Part shown: in pieces, positions 23,390 to 36,000 of the stretch | How positions within the stretch are numbered: position 1 is the first letter of the stretch | How the letters are laid out: the number at the start of each line of letters is the position of its first letter | From: Cynocephalus volans | Lineage: Eukaryota; Chordata; Mammalia; Dermoptera; Cynocephalidae | Length of the DNA: 64,000 nucleotides | NCBI RefSeq assembly: GCF_027409185.1 | Contig: NC_084470.1 | Coordinates: 32,787,001 to 32,851,000 of the forward strand | Direction of reading: 5' to 3' | Made by a program: the position numbers and the translations under genes | Notes under the pieces: model-generated | The model's input: the letters and a program-made list of their open reading frames with translations, nothing else | What the model was told of the DNA's origin: nothing | Databases searched by the model: none

Positions 23390-24070
23390 ACCGCCCGGAG
23401 TCCTGCGACCCCAACCCAGATAACAATGGCGCTGGCCAGGGCGGGGCCTCGCGAGCCTAGGGTGGGGGAGGAAAGAGGCGGGACCCGACCTAGGCCGCGC
23501 GCGAAGGTCACGCGACGCGCCGCGCCCGCCCCGCGAGCAAGCTTCCAAATGGGGCTGGGGAGCGGATGGAGCGGGCGTCCTGGCGACGACAGGAAGTGAC
23601 GAAAGGGCGTAGTTTGCTGCGTGCGGCGACGTGGCGGCGCGGCCGGCTCCGGACAGCGGAAGTGGCTCCCGCGCTGGGACTTGAGTGTTTGTGTTTTGGT
23701 TCGTGAAGGAGCCGGCGGCCAGCCTGAGGGGAGGAGGCAGAGGAGGGAGGAGGTGGAAGGATTAGTTGGTACTCGAGCGCCGGCGGCGGCGGAGAAGAAA
23801 AGAAAGAGGAAGGCGGAGCGGGGAGAGGCGGGGACGGAGCCCGACAGGGGCGGCACCACGGCACGAGCAGCGCACCGTCCAGTGTGAGCGGAGCGGCGCG
23901 AAGAGGAGACGCCGCCGGTGCCGCCGCCGCCGCAGCCTCACTCTCGTCCCTCGGGCCACGCCTGGGCCTTGCTGCCGGAAGCTTCGGCCCTGCGGCTCAG
24001 CGTGCTGCGGTCTCAGGTAACCAAACCGCCCTTCCCCCTCCGCAGCGCGGGCCCGGACCCCAGGTTATCC
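23390..24070. promoter_or_regulatory. CpG island / RAB5A promoter
   Basis: A dense run of CpG and G+C-rich sequence in an otherwise AT-rich window, with (CGG)-like and GGAGG runs. Motifs visible include the ETS-type ACAGGAAGTGACG near 23589 and CGGAAGTGGC near 23658; a YY1-like AAGATGGCGCC lies just inside intron 1 (near 24274). No TATA box is seen, as usual for a housekeeping promoter. Confidence 0.85.
23650..24016 (+). other. RAB5A: RAB5A exon 1 (5' UTR, non-coding)
   Basis: The 3' end is fixed by a donor, CTGCGGTCTCAG|GTAACC, at 24016. The start is a guess within the CpG island. The exon has no ATG-led frame that continues into exon 2; GC-rich open frames here are compositional. Confidence 0.6.
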
Positions 24071-25289
24071 GCAGGCCCTTCGCTGCCCTCCGCCTTCCCT
24101 ACACTGCACCTCCCGCTCCTTCTTTCTCACGCGCGTCAGTGCTCTGGGCCAAAGAGCTGTCGAACCCAGCGTCTTGTTCTTCTGTCCCTGGTGACTCATC
24201 CCTCAAGGGGCTCTAGAGACTGGATTTGGGGACTGGCTGAGGGAGCGACGGGTGTCACCCTGTTTCCTTCTCAAGATGGCGCCTTGGAAAGAGTACTGGA
24301 GGCCGTGGTTTCTCCTCGCCCCTGTCCTGGCAGTCCCAGGGGGTCTCAGTCAAAGTCAGGCAATGTTCGGGGGAGGCGAATGGAAAGGCCAAGGGGTTTG
24401 GCGCGTACTGCTTGTTCAGGTTATATGGAGCTGGCTATCAGCTACTCAGGTGCTCTCCAAGCAGGAACCGAGCCTACAGCAGGTGTGTATTTGGGGAGCT
24501 CCGCCTACCTTCGACTTCCGAAGACGGGTAATGGAGGGGCTGGGCGGCTTGTCAAAATAGGCTGTCTAGAGACCTGTCTCGTCTGTGCAGGGTGGTGAAC
24601 CGCAGCTTGAAAGACATTCAAGATAACTGGGCCAATGAATTCATTCATTGGGTAGAGACCATGAAACATCTGGTGTTCTCTTCCCTGGAAGCTGGCTTTT
24701 TATTTTTAAGCTCTGAACGGCATGGTTCACGTTTGGTTTTTGTCTTCCTTAAGTGACCTCAAAGTGTTGAATCAGTTGTTTTTCATATAACTAATAAGAA
24801 AAAAACACGTGCACATTTCTGGGAATACGAGGACTGCTCAGGAACTTTATTCTTAACGTGAAATGGAAACAATATGAACTCATAGGGCTGTTGTAAGGAA
24901 AGTATATGGAATGGTGCCTGGCACAAAATAAGTGCCCCGTAAATTTTTTGATCAAAGAGTACCTGGCAGGACTTTAGCTATAGAATACCAGTTATTTTCA
25001 AAAGATTAAAAATGCGTATTGTGAAAAATATTTGTTTTGCCAAACAAGACAAAAGTTCAGTAACTGTAAATGTAGGTAGTTTTTAACCTTAATATTATGC
25101 TGTCTGATGTTTTCCCTGAAATTTTGGAAGTACTATAGAAATGTTGCCCTTGATAAGTAATTTTGTTGTTTTGTAGATAAGAGAGAAATGGGAAGTGTTT
25201 CAGTTGATATTGTGTGCATAATATCTGAAGGTGTGTCGGGACATTTTCAATCTACAATGACGTTCTATTGGTATTTGATCATCTCGTCA

Positions 25290-25470
25290 ATGAGCTACTT
25301 TAATTTCCAATTTCAATCCTTACTATGCGGTGGGCACTGTATTAGAGATTGTATTGTGTCATTTACTTCTCACAACAGTTTTGCAAGTTAGGTGTTCTGG
25401 AAATTGAGGCTTGGAAATTAAAGAATTTTCTCAGGCAGAAATCGGTATGTCCAGGATTAGACCCTCCAAA
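25290..25470 (-). mobile_element. MIR fragment
   Basis: GGTGGGCACTGTATTAGAG, TTTACTTCTCACAACAGTTT and TGAGGCTTGGAAATTAAAG correspond to the reverse complement of MIR. Confidence 0.55.
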
Positions 25471-26339
25471 ACTGGTGTGTTTTAGGGGAAGGAGGGATGA
25501 GAGGGTAGTTTTCTTTATACCCCATTGTTTGGAAGCAATTCAGACATCTTATCATTTCATCTGTGGATGTTTCGTTATGTATTTGTTAGAAGATAAGGAC
25601 TCTAAAAAGCCAGCTTTGAAATAAAACAAGGAGGTGATTTTATTGTTTTAAGGGCTAAGATTTCATGGATATGTTTATTTATGAAGCGATTATCAAGAGT
25701 GTTTCTTGTTTAAATTCAGAGTATACAGGGAAGAGAAATTTCTCATGAGGTGGCTAAATGAAATATAGCAGGGTTTTCAGGGAAGTAGTCATCAGATTTA
25801 ATTTATTTAATTAGTAAGCATATAATCAGATTTTGATTAAAGATGGGAGTAAACTATTAGGATTGATTTGTGATTAGATAGAAAAAGAGTTCTTCAAATA
25901 GTCACTAATTCCTTTGACATTGAAATTTAGTGCTATTAAATAATGGGAAGAGAAGACATAGAAGCTGCTGTTCAGGCTAGTTTTTTCTAAATATGTTGCT
26001 AAATAGAAAATAATGACATGCGTATTGTTAGCCCAAAAACTACAAAAAAAGTTACTGTTAGTATAAGTAAATATTTCACTAATAATCCCACCACATAGAG
26101 AACAACTTAGCATTTCTCTGTATGGTCTACTTGAGCAGATGAAGAAACAGTTTTAAGTCTTAGCCACTAGGCACATGAACCTGGGAGCTTTAAAATATCT
26201 GTTTCTCCAAAATTATCATGAATTGAATGAAAAACGTGCTGTTTAACAGAAGCCTTCAGATAATCCTAAATTCTAGGTAAGATCTTTTCATTTCTTAACT
26301 TAATTTTCCTCCAAACAATTATAACCCAAGTAGTCTGGC

Positions 26340-26572
26340 TCCAGAACCTTAAGTCTTGAGTCACCTCTCAGGTTGCCTAGGTTTGCAGGTCAGCTCTGTC
26401 TCACCTCTGTCACAGTAACTATGTGGCCTCAATCGAGTTACTTAACCACTCTGTGCCTCTCTCCTCATTTATCAGGATTATAATAGTATCTAACTTTATA
26501 GGATTGTTTAGTGGTTAAGTACATAAAGCACTAACTGGCACAAAGTTGAGCCTTTAATAAAGGATAGCTTTT
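26340..26572 (+). mobile_element. MIR
   Basis: ACTATGTGGCCTCAATCGAG, TTACTTAACCACTCTGTGCC, CTCATTTATCAGGATTATAA and AAGCACTAACTGGCACA follow the MIR consensus. Confidence 0.8.
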
Positions 26573-26802
26573 AAAAAAAATCAAAAATAAGCCCTGAAAA
26601 TTACAGTGATTTTAGGCTCAAATCTTATGCCTTTATTTTCTTAAAAAGGTAGTGAAATAAACTAAATGGCATTGAATGTCCAGTATAGTTCATAATTGTC
26701 ATACAGTAATATACTATAAGCAAAATTTGAAGTGATTAGTATTAGGTTTGCTTTGTTTTACAGATTCGTATATTTAATTACTTCATATTTGTTTCTTTAC
26801 AG

Positions 26803-27059
26803 GTTGTTTTACCTCCAGAAAAAGAAAAAATTGGCCCCTTGCATCCTGGAAGTTCATTTAAGAGTCTGAAATTAGGGACTTCTTTCATATTTGGATATGG
26901 CTAATCGAGGAGCAACAAGACCCAATGGGCCAAATACTGGAAATAAAATATGCCAGTTCAAACTAGTACTTCTGGGAGAGTCTGCTGTTGGCAAATCAAG
27001 CCTAGTGCTTCGTTTTGTGAAGGGCCAATTTCATGAATTTCAAGAGAGTACCATTGGGG
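26803..27059 (+). CDS. RAB5A: RAB5A exon 2 (start codon, P-loop)
   Basis: The acceptor is TTTCTTTACAG at 26793-26802. 94 bases of 5' UTR precede the ATG at 26897. It encodes residues 1-54, [10 protein letters not shown] to QESTIG, with the P-loop. It ends one base into codon 55, before GGTGAG. Reading past the donor gives a short spurious tail and stop. Confidence 0.97.
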
Positions 27060-30000
27060 GTGAGATTCTTTTTTTCTTGCTTAATTGACAAAAAATATTT
27101 CGGTGTTCCAATTGTGTGATTATGAATAAGTAAATAGGTCGTACAGTGAAGAAAAGAGCTGTTTAACAGACATCAGGCTTTAAAACCTACCTTGATTTTT
27201 GTTAAGATGACATTTTGACTTGTGGTTAATCCTCAGAGACGTGGTATTGTAGCTAAAATACAGATACAAAAATGAGTAGAATCTATGTCCCAAGTGTCAG
27301 GTTTGAATCTGGTATCCTTTTGATAATGATTAGAATCTTCTTCAACTTAATATGTTTGTGCTCAGTTATATTGGTTTTAGAATGAATAGTAAGAGTTAAT
27401 CTTAAATTCTAATTCTTATAACTGAACTATTTGTAAATTAATTTACATCAGTTTATAATATCAAATGAATTTAATTAAACGCTATTAGGATATGCATGTA
27501 AGAATGCTCCTAGGGTGAGGGAAGAGAAAAAGTGAGTGATTAATTGAAAGGGACATGACAGGAAAATGGGACCTGGTGAAAGAAGAAACGGAGAATAGGA
27601 AGAGTAAGCAGTGTACACAGTGGTTGTGTTAAGATGGAGATGAGAAGGTAAGATGCAGGTCAGGAGGAGATAACTAACAGTACAGTGTTGTCGAGAGAAG
27701 ACTGGAAATTAGATAATTGAATTTAATCGAAGAAACCCTCAATTATATAGTAGGGTAAGACAGCCTCTTTTGGGCCTCAGTTTCATCTGTAAAATGAAGT
27801 TTTTGAATTAGGTGATGTCAGAAGAACCACATGGCTTTAAGATTCTCATTGTTCTGCAAGGGATATATAATTAAGCAGCACTGTATTTTTTAAGGTATTT
27901 ATAAATATATCTTAATCCCATACTTTTAAGTCAGACTTTTGGAATACATAAGACAGATACCCACTGGCACGTCACTGGCATGTAGCAACTTAGAATTTGT
28001 CTTTAAAAGCAATAATATTTTATACTGCGTATTTAGTGGGTGTTCTTAAGCAAATATGCTTGAAAATTTTATTCATAATTTCAAACCCTTCTAGAAAGAC
28101 AAATTACAGAACTCAACTATCTTCTGACTTTCCTACCTAGGGACACATACTAGGTATATGGTATTTCCACTTTAATAGACTCAGCAGGATAATGGTGATT
28201 GTCAGCCTCTTATCTTTGTATATCATGTTACAGTGTTACACAGTTTTAGTGTTTCGTTTGTTTGTTTGTTTATTTATTTATTTAGCAATTGCTGAGCATC
28301 AGAAATGTAGTCCATATCATGGAACTTTTATTTTGAGTCAGAAATCTTTTGGCATTTAAAAAAATGTTAATGAATAATATATTACACATCATTTGTGGTT
28401 TCTTTGTTAATACATTATTTCTGTTTTAGTAATGAAATACTACTTCTCAAGAAGGTTTAGCCTCCTGCAGAAGCAATTTGGGCCAATGCTAACTGGCCCA
28501 CCTAGTAGGAGAGTACTAAAGACTAGCTAGGTTATGTCCACCTGCCTTAAACCATTTGACTGTCAATGGCAGCATTTCCCAAAGTATATATCCATTCTGG
28601 GTTAAATATTTGGGCCAGATAGGTTTGGGACTTGCTATATGCTACCCTCCTTCTCCCTTTCACAGTATATTTGTCCCTCTGTATCTGTGGGGGATTGGTT
28701 CGAAGACCTCTCAAGGATACCAAAATCTGCAGATGTACAAGTCCCTGGTATAAAATGGTGTGGTATTTGTATATAATCTATCCATATCTTCCCATATACT
28801 TTCTTTTGTTTGGGTTTGGTTTTGGCAGCTAGCTAGTTCAGGGATCTGAACCTTTGTGTTACAACACTGAGCTTTAACTAACTGAGTTAACTGGCCAGGC
28901 CCGGTATACTTTAAATCATCTCTATGTTACTTATAGTACCTAACACAATGTAAATGCTGTGTAAATAGGTGTTATACTATATCTTTTAGGCAATAATGAC
29001 AAGGGAAAAAGTCTATGTGTTCAGTACAGATGTAATTTTTTTCCCCAAATACTTCTGATCCAAGGCTAGTTGAATCCATGGATGTGGGACCTGCAGATAC
29101 AGAGGGCTGACTGTATATATTAAAATAATAAAAACTCTGTGAGGTATTGTAGTACAGAACTTAATTCCTGGGAAGCTTTGCAGGAGCCTAAGATTCGTAT
29201 TTTTGTTTTGTATAATTCAGTTATCTTCTAAGTTTATTTTTTTCCTGATGACTTCTCAAGAAGGATGTTTAAAAGAAAAATTGAACCCTGTATCAGTGCA
29301 TCATAAATATATATATCCTCTGTGTGTATCTCTCTACATATAATCTCCATTTCCATTTAATACCAGTTTGATTGTCTACATTTCATTAGTGAATTTTTCA
29401 TAAAGATTTTTGTTCCTATGTATAAAGATTCCTTAATGCTTGCTTTCTTTTTCTTTTCTTTTCTTTTTTTTGGCGGGGGGTGGCGTTTGGCAGGTACAGG
29501 GATCGAACCCTGAACTTTGGTGTTATCAGCACTATGATCTAACCAGCTGAGCAAACAACTAGCCCTATCTTAATATTTTCTACTTGTACAGATCAAGTCT
29601 GTTTTTTTTGTTTGTTTGTTTTTGGTGGCTGGCCAGTACAGGGATCAGAACCCTTGACCTTGGTGTAAGTCTGGCTGTTTAAAAACAACTCTAAAAAGAA
29701 TTTGCGTCCATATTTCTTTATTAATGGTTATTGGACACTTCTTCAGTATGCTTACCGCGTATTAATTTCTTCGGGAGGTATGACAGTACCATTATGATTA
29801 CGCATGTGAACACTGTCCTTTTATGATGTTTGCTAACAGCTCTTCACCCTTAGGAACTATTGTAGTTCCTAAACATTTAAGGATTCCACGTTTTGAACTA
29901 TTTAATGATATACCCCAAAGGTCCGTAATTTGTAAGTAATATGTATTTTTGTTTTGGCTGATGTGTGGGAGAAGTTATCTAAGAAATGAACCTGGCCAAC

Positions 30001-33000
30001 TACTTTGAATTTCAACTGTTGTCTTTTCTTCTACTTGACTGTTTATATCTAGTAACATTAGTTATTGTTCCGAAGAGCTCATTTAAAACTTTCACCTCTA
30101 TTTGATTGATTCTAAGGTGGAAATCATGTTTGCACTCTTGAATTTGTGGATTCTAGTAAGCATTCTGCCCCCCCCCCCCCCCCGTCCCGCCAGTATGGAG
30201 ATCTGAACCCTCAACATTGGTGTTACAACACTGCACTCTAACCAACTGAGCTAACCAGTCAGCCCCAAGTTTGTGGATTCTAGAACCTTATATTCATCAA
30301 GAATATCAATATTTCTTCTGTAGTTTGTTTTTTCTAAAAATGATAATAATTTGATCTAGGAATCCTTGTTACTTCACTATACCCTATACCTCTTGACCCT
30401 ATAGCATACTCTTGATGAGATTAGGTGGCTAGGTGGTGGATTTAGCAATTTTGGGAGTGTGGGCTTGTTTGTAGGGGTTAAAGTATGCATGACATTTATA
30501 TTCCTTTTGTTTGTCTAAAATTAGCCCAGAGGTTAACAAGGAGCATGTAGTGGATTGAATTATGTTTCCCCAAAACTCAGTGAAGCTTGAATTGTGTCCC
30601 CCAGGTTTTATGTATTAGAAACTTAACCCCCACTGTGACTTAAGAGGGTGGGAAATCCTATGATGGTAATTAAAGGTGGAGCTTGAAGAGATGGTTAGAT
30701 TGTAGGACCATGCCGTAGTGAGTGGATTAAAAATGGTGGTCAGGGGCATGGTTCTGAGGGCTTTAAAAGAAGAGAGAAGAGAGTCTGTCTTTCTCTCTCT
30801 GCTTTGTCTGCTTCTACCATTTTGCAGTGTGAGACTCCTGGGTCACTGTCACCATCACCAGATGAACTTTGGACTTCCCAGCCTCACAAACTGTAAGCAA
30901 TAAATTTATTTTTCTTTGTAAAATATCCAATTCCGTTTATTTTGTTATAAGCAACAGAAATGGACTAACAGAGCATTAGGCTCAGAGGGTTGGTTGTCTC
31001 CTTTTACTTGCTGTCTTATCTCTAGGCTCAGCAGCTCTTTAGTAAATAGACTTTTTTTGGTAGCTGGCAGGTGTGCTCCTCAGTAAACAACTTGTTGAAT
31101 GGTAGGGATGGCCATCTTTATACTTGAAATTTTTAAAAATTTCTATTGTGGTCCCCGTATCAAAAAAATATATCTATTTTTTTTAAAAAACAGGCTGGCC
31201 TGTGGCTCACTTGGGAGAATGTGGTGCTGATAACATCAAGGTCAAGGGTTGGGATCCCTATATGGGCCAGCTGCCAAACCCCCCCCCCCCCAGAATTTAT
31301 GTGATACTTGTAAATATGTAAATCCTCAGTGTACGTTAAAATATACAAAGAGCTTGCAGTCAGACAGTTCTTTTTTTCTTTTTGGAGAGATGCTTCATAC
31401 CACATTTTTAATTTTGTATGCACTAATCAACAAATGCCTTACAGACTAAAGTTTTGGTGATGGGATTATACATGAAAAAATTAACGTTCCTCTCGATGGT
31501 GCTGTGATTTTTGAGCTTTAGTTTAGAGCAGTGGTTCTCACAGTATCCCCTGTTCCAGAGTCATCTGCATTATCTGGGAACTTGTTAAAATGCACATTTT
31601 CATATTGAATCAAAACACTGGGTGGGACCAGCAATCTAGGTTTTAACAAGTCCTCCAGATGATTCTGATGCATGCTAAAGTTTGAGAACCTCTGCTTTAT
31701 TTGTTCTGAGTAGTTGATCTTACACCAAAACTAAATCTGGTTCCCCCACAAGTGGAATAATTGCTTTTCTTTTCTTTTCTTTTTTTTTCTTTTGGCAGCT
31801 GGCCAGTATGGGTATCCAAACCCTTGACCTTGGTGTTACCAGCACCATGCTCTCCTAAGTGAGCCACTGGCCAGCCTTTTTTCTTGAACTGTGGTTTTTG
31901 CAGGATTTTTTAAAGCATTGTTCATATGACTGCTCAGGTTTGAGAATAAGTATGGTGTGCTGCTCACATCACATATCTGTATCTCTTCATACGGGAACCC
32001 CTTCCTACTAATTTGTTTTAGGCTTCTGCTAAGTGTCTTTAAGAGAGGATGGCCCCATTCTTTGTCCTATCGAGGATATTCTGCTTTTTCTCAACTTAGG
32101 ATTTATCTGGTTTTTTCAGTCATCTGTACCAATGTTGCTCTCCTTTATTGCTGCAAGTAATCAAGGACTGATTGTACACAAAATTAATTACAGAAATTAA
32201 GTGCCTTCTTTTAAGGCTGCTATCAGCAATTATTAACCCTAAATGGAGTGCTGCTTCTGCTTCTACATTTAACATCTGTCTAACGGCTTAGCATGGCTTG
32301 TTTTTATTTTAAAACAACCTCTAATAGGGAAAAAAATTGTTAAAATTAAGAAAAACAAGGTTTATTTCAAAGTTGTTATTAACACAGTGTTTTACCTTAA
32401 TAATCGATGGCCAGGTATAGTGGATTGAATTATGTCCCCTCAAAACTCCCTGAAACTTGAATTGTGTCCCCCACGTTTTATGTATTAGAAACTTAGCCCC
32501 CACTGAGACTGTTAAGAGGGTGGGAAATACTATTATGGTAATTGAAAGGTGGGACCTTGAAGAGGTGATTGGGTGGTAGCACCATGCTGTAGTGAATAGA
32601 TTACAAATGGTGGTCAGGGACATGTTTCTGAGGGCTTTAAAAGAAGAGAGACTGTCTCTCTCTGTTCTGTTCTCTCTGCTCTGTCTGCTCCCACAGTCTT
32701 GCAGTGTGAGACCCCTGGGTCACTGTCGCCACCACCAGATGGACTTTGGACTTCTCAGCCTCGGAAATAAATTTGATCTTCTTAATAAATCACCCAGTTC
32801 AGTGTTCTTTGTTATAAGCAACAAAAACGGACTAATATACCAGGTCTTTCTCAAGAATAAAGCGTTAAGAAAGCAGACTGTAGATTGTTTGGTTTTAAAT
32901 TCTTGTGCTAGCACATACCAGCTGCATGATCTTAGGCAAGTCACACTCAGATTTGTTTTCCTCTTATATGAAGTGGAACTAACAGTACCTCACTTGAAAG

Positions 33001-36000
33001 ATTTTTTTAAGGATTAGATGAAATAATGCATATAAAGTTCTTATCACAATGCCTGTCACAGAATAAAATGCTTATTAAAGGTTAGCTATTAGCTATTACC
33101 ACTACCACCGCTGTTACTTTTTGCTGAGTCATTTTTATTACTGTTCATATATTTGTTATATTGTCATGACATAGCATTATTTTGGAATGTTGACTCTTAT
33201 ACCTAGTACATGCATCTGATTTAGGATTTAGAAAATTTGATCAAGGTTTTGGAAATTTTAAAGAAATTTAGGCACTGGCTTTCTTCACTTGGAAGATAAG
33301 ATTTCTTATTAAAAATGGGAGTAACAAATAAGATAGAAAAACTATAAGCAACTACTTCCTAAATTTGAGCCCTCCTAAAAATCAAGTTTTGCAAATTCAT
33401 TTAAGTAGATACCATGAGCATTTACAACCAAGTTTTTAATTCATATGGATTAATATGAATTTGCCATACAGAATTTAAATAGTGATAGTGGATAGTCACG
33501 TGTACTACATTAAATGGACACAACTTACATCAACTGTTATTTGTGGACATTTTCTCAGGAGAAATTACACAGTTAAGTAGAATATTGCATATATGCATAT
33601 ATTAAAGAGAATTTCTTCCAGTAACTATAGTTAATAATAGCATACTCAAAAGTTGCTAAGTGATCTTAAATGTTCTCACCATTAAAACCGGTATGTGAGG
33701 TGATGAATATGTTAATTAGCTTGATTTAATAGTCTCACAATGTATACATGTATCAAAACATCACATGTATGCCATAAATATACATACAAATTTTACTTTT
33801 CAGTTATACCTTAATAAAGCTGGGAGGGAGGATAAAGTTGCTTCCTAAACAGAGAAATAAAATCCAGCTAGAAAATTTAAATCTGAATAACTCATGTTTT
33901 TCCAGTATACGTAGAAAGTTTTCTACTATCGCCATTCACTTATTAGCCTTCAGAAAGGTTATTGTTTGTATCATTGTAATCTGTGCAATTATTTAATCTG
34001 CCTTTATCTTTTTGTATCCGCACATTAAAAGTACTTCTGAGAAAAGACAAGACTCAGAGATCAAACCACAAGCATATTTTTGATTCACAAGGAAAATGGT
34101 TTTTGAAATATTCATTGTACTTCCTGAAACAGAGTTAAAATTTGTGGAAATTAGTCATTTGATTTCAGGTGAAAGAATATTTATGCATAATATTATTTCC
34201 TCCTAGAAAGTACATATTCAGGATTTCAGATGTTGTATTACTCAGAAAAATTGCTAGAGATTTGATATTATATATCAGTTTGTACTGCTTATGACCTCAA
34301 AAGATGGTCTTTAATGATCTTAATATCAGTTCTCAAATTTCCTAGTTTAAAATGTTATATGTAGATACTTAAACTTTCTTGTGGATTAGGAGTCAGACTT
34401 GGTTAATCTTTGCACCCTTTTGTAAGGACTTGTGTGAGCCCTGTTTATACATTTGTAAAATGAGAGTATTGAACTAAGTAAGAGTTCCTGTAGAGCAGAT
34501 GTTCTTGTAAAGTGTGTACTCTCTCCACATTAAACAATACAGTTTAACCTTTTTTTTTTTTCCTTTTAAAATTTATTCCGAGATTTGGAATCATTATGAG
34601 CATCAGTGTTTGCCCTGTCTTACTTAGTTTGTTGATACCCTCTGGTGCTGTTGAAGTAGTCTAAGCTGTTTGGTAGAATGATTTTTGCCAAATAGTTCTA
34701 ACTTAGTCAACTGCCTCTATTGATTCACTAATTTGCTGCTTTTATTCTATTATATAACTAGGTTGTCTAAAACTTATTTACTCAACAAAGGTACCTAGCT
34801 CCTAACACTACACTAAGTATTAGAATCAAAGATGACCTCTTAGTTTAGTGTGGGAGACAGATTGAGAATAAACATTACAATATAATCTGGTACTATATAT
34901 ATTAAAATAAAAGTATGTAAAAGTGCTAGTACATACCATTTTTTAAATTAAGCCTAAATCTTCATCAGATCTTCCTGTGGTTTATTGATTATATATTTCC
35001 CCAAAAGAGGATATGCATGAAAATGAAGTGTATTGTCATTACATTCTGAAGAAGTCTGTAAATTTACATAAGCTTTAGTGCATGGATTTTGTGAGATCTG
35101 TTCTGGCTGCGTTCAGTTCATTTTTGCTAGCTTGCTGGTTCTTTGTTATGAATGTTTAAAGTTTCTGGATAATTAACCATTTTGTAGAAATAGTAAGAGG
35201 CACTTGGTTTTGAATAGTGACTGGTGGGTGCTGTGGGGTGGGAAGCTTTTTTTAAAATTTGCTTTCAATATAAAGAAGAATTTGGAGTTGATAAAAACAT
35301 GGGAAATTTCAGAAAACTGTTTTCCCCTTCTAGGTCTTTCCCTATAATGATCTGATGTTATATATACATAATATTGCTTATGAAGAGTGCTGAGTTAATT
35401 TATAGTAGCATAACATTTGGAGTCATTGAGAGCATTGTCAACAGGCCCCTCTGTGGAAGAAAATAGGGATGTGGAATATGTAAGCAAGAAAAGTGATAGG
35501 AGTAATCCAGAGGTTTGGGGGAGGTTTTTTGTTTTTTAAATCATTGGCCATCTTGATTACCTAATTACTGAATTCTTGAGAATGTGTTATTGAAGTTACC
35601 TGTGTTGGACTTTGGAAATAAATAATCCTCAGTGTTTTACAAATGTTGCAAAACAGAATATTTGAAGTAAGTTACTGAACAGCATTCATCCTCTTTGCAA
35701 GTTAATGTAAGTGAGAAACGGTAGAAGCAGAATGAAAAACCATTGAGTTAGTTGAGGTTTTTTTAGCCTCAGTTTCCACAGTTGAAGTGATAGCAGATGC
35801 TTTGAATTCCAAAGAGGAGGGTAATCTGATATGTAACTCTAGACACTGTGTAATTATCAGATACCTTCAGTTTTTCTCAGTCAAAAAACTGTTTTTATCT
35901 TTGCATCAACTAGAGCTGGAATATGTTCCACTTAGTTGCTGTCAGTTCTGTTTGAGTTGACCTCATGAATAGATTTATTTCTCCTATTGCATTCATAAAT

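Larger units (their letters stand above)
18796..23390. other. EFHB-RAB5A intergenic region
   Basis: 4.6 kb between divergent genes. Recognised: three minus-strand SINEs, a (TG)n, a MIR/L2-type fragment, a solo ERV LTR and a MIR. I see no coding frame with family resemblance. 18900-19490, 20150-21080 and 21770-22600 hold nothing I recognise, apart from a short MER-like start near 20655 and poly-T/A tracts near 22390 and 22462. Confidence 0.7.
24017..26802 (+). other. RAB5A intron 1
   Basis: 2.8 kb between the non-coding exon and the start-codon exon. It contains MIR-type fragments (about 24850-24970, 25290-25470 reversed, 26340-26570). I recognise nothing in 24070-24840 or 25500-26330. Confidence 0.8.

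Noticed and set aside
23224-24598. Many overlapping long open frames on both strands of the CpG island
   Set aside because: High G+C removes stop codons. The products are Arg/Ala/Pro-rich without motifs and cross the RAB5A exon 1 donor.
30546-32839. A complete LTR-internal-LTR retroelement in RAB5A intron 2
   Set aside because: The two LTRs have different 5-base duplications and no retroviral or MaLR internal sequence lies between them.
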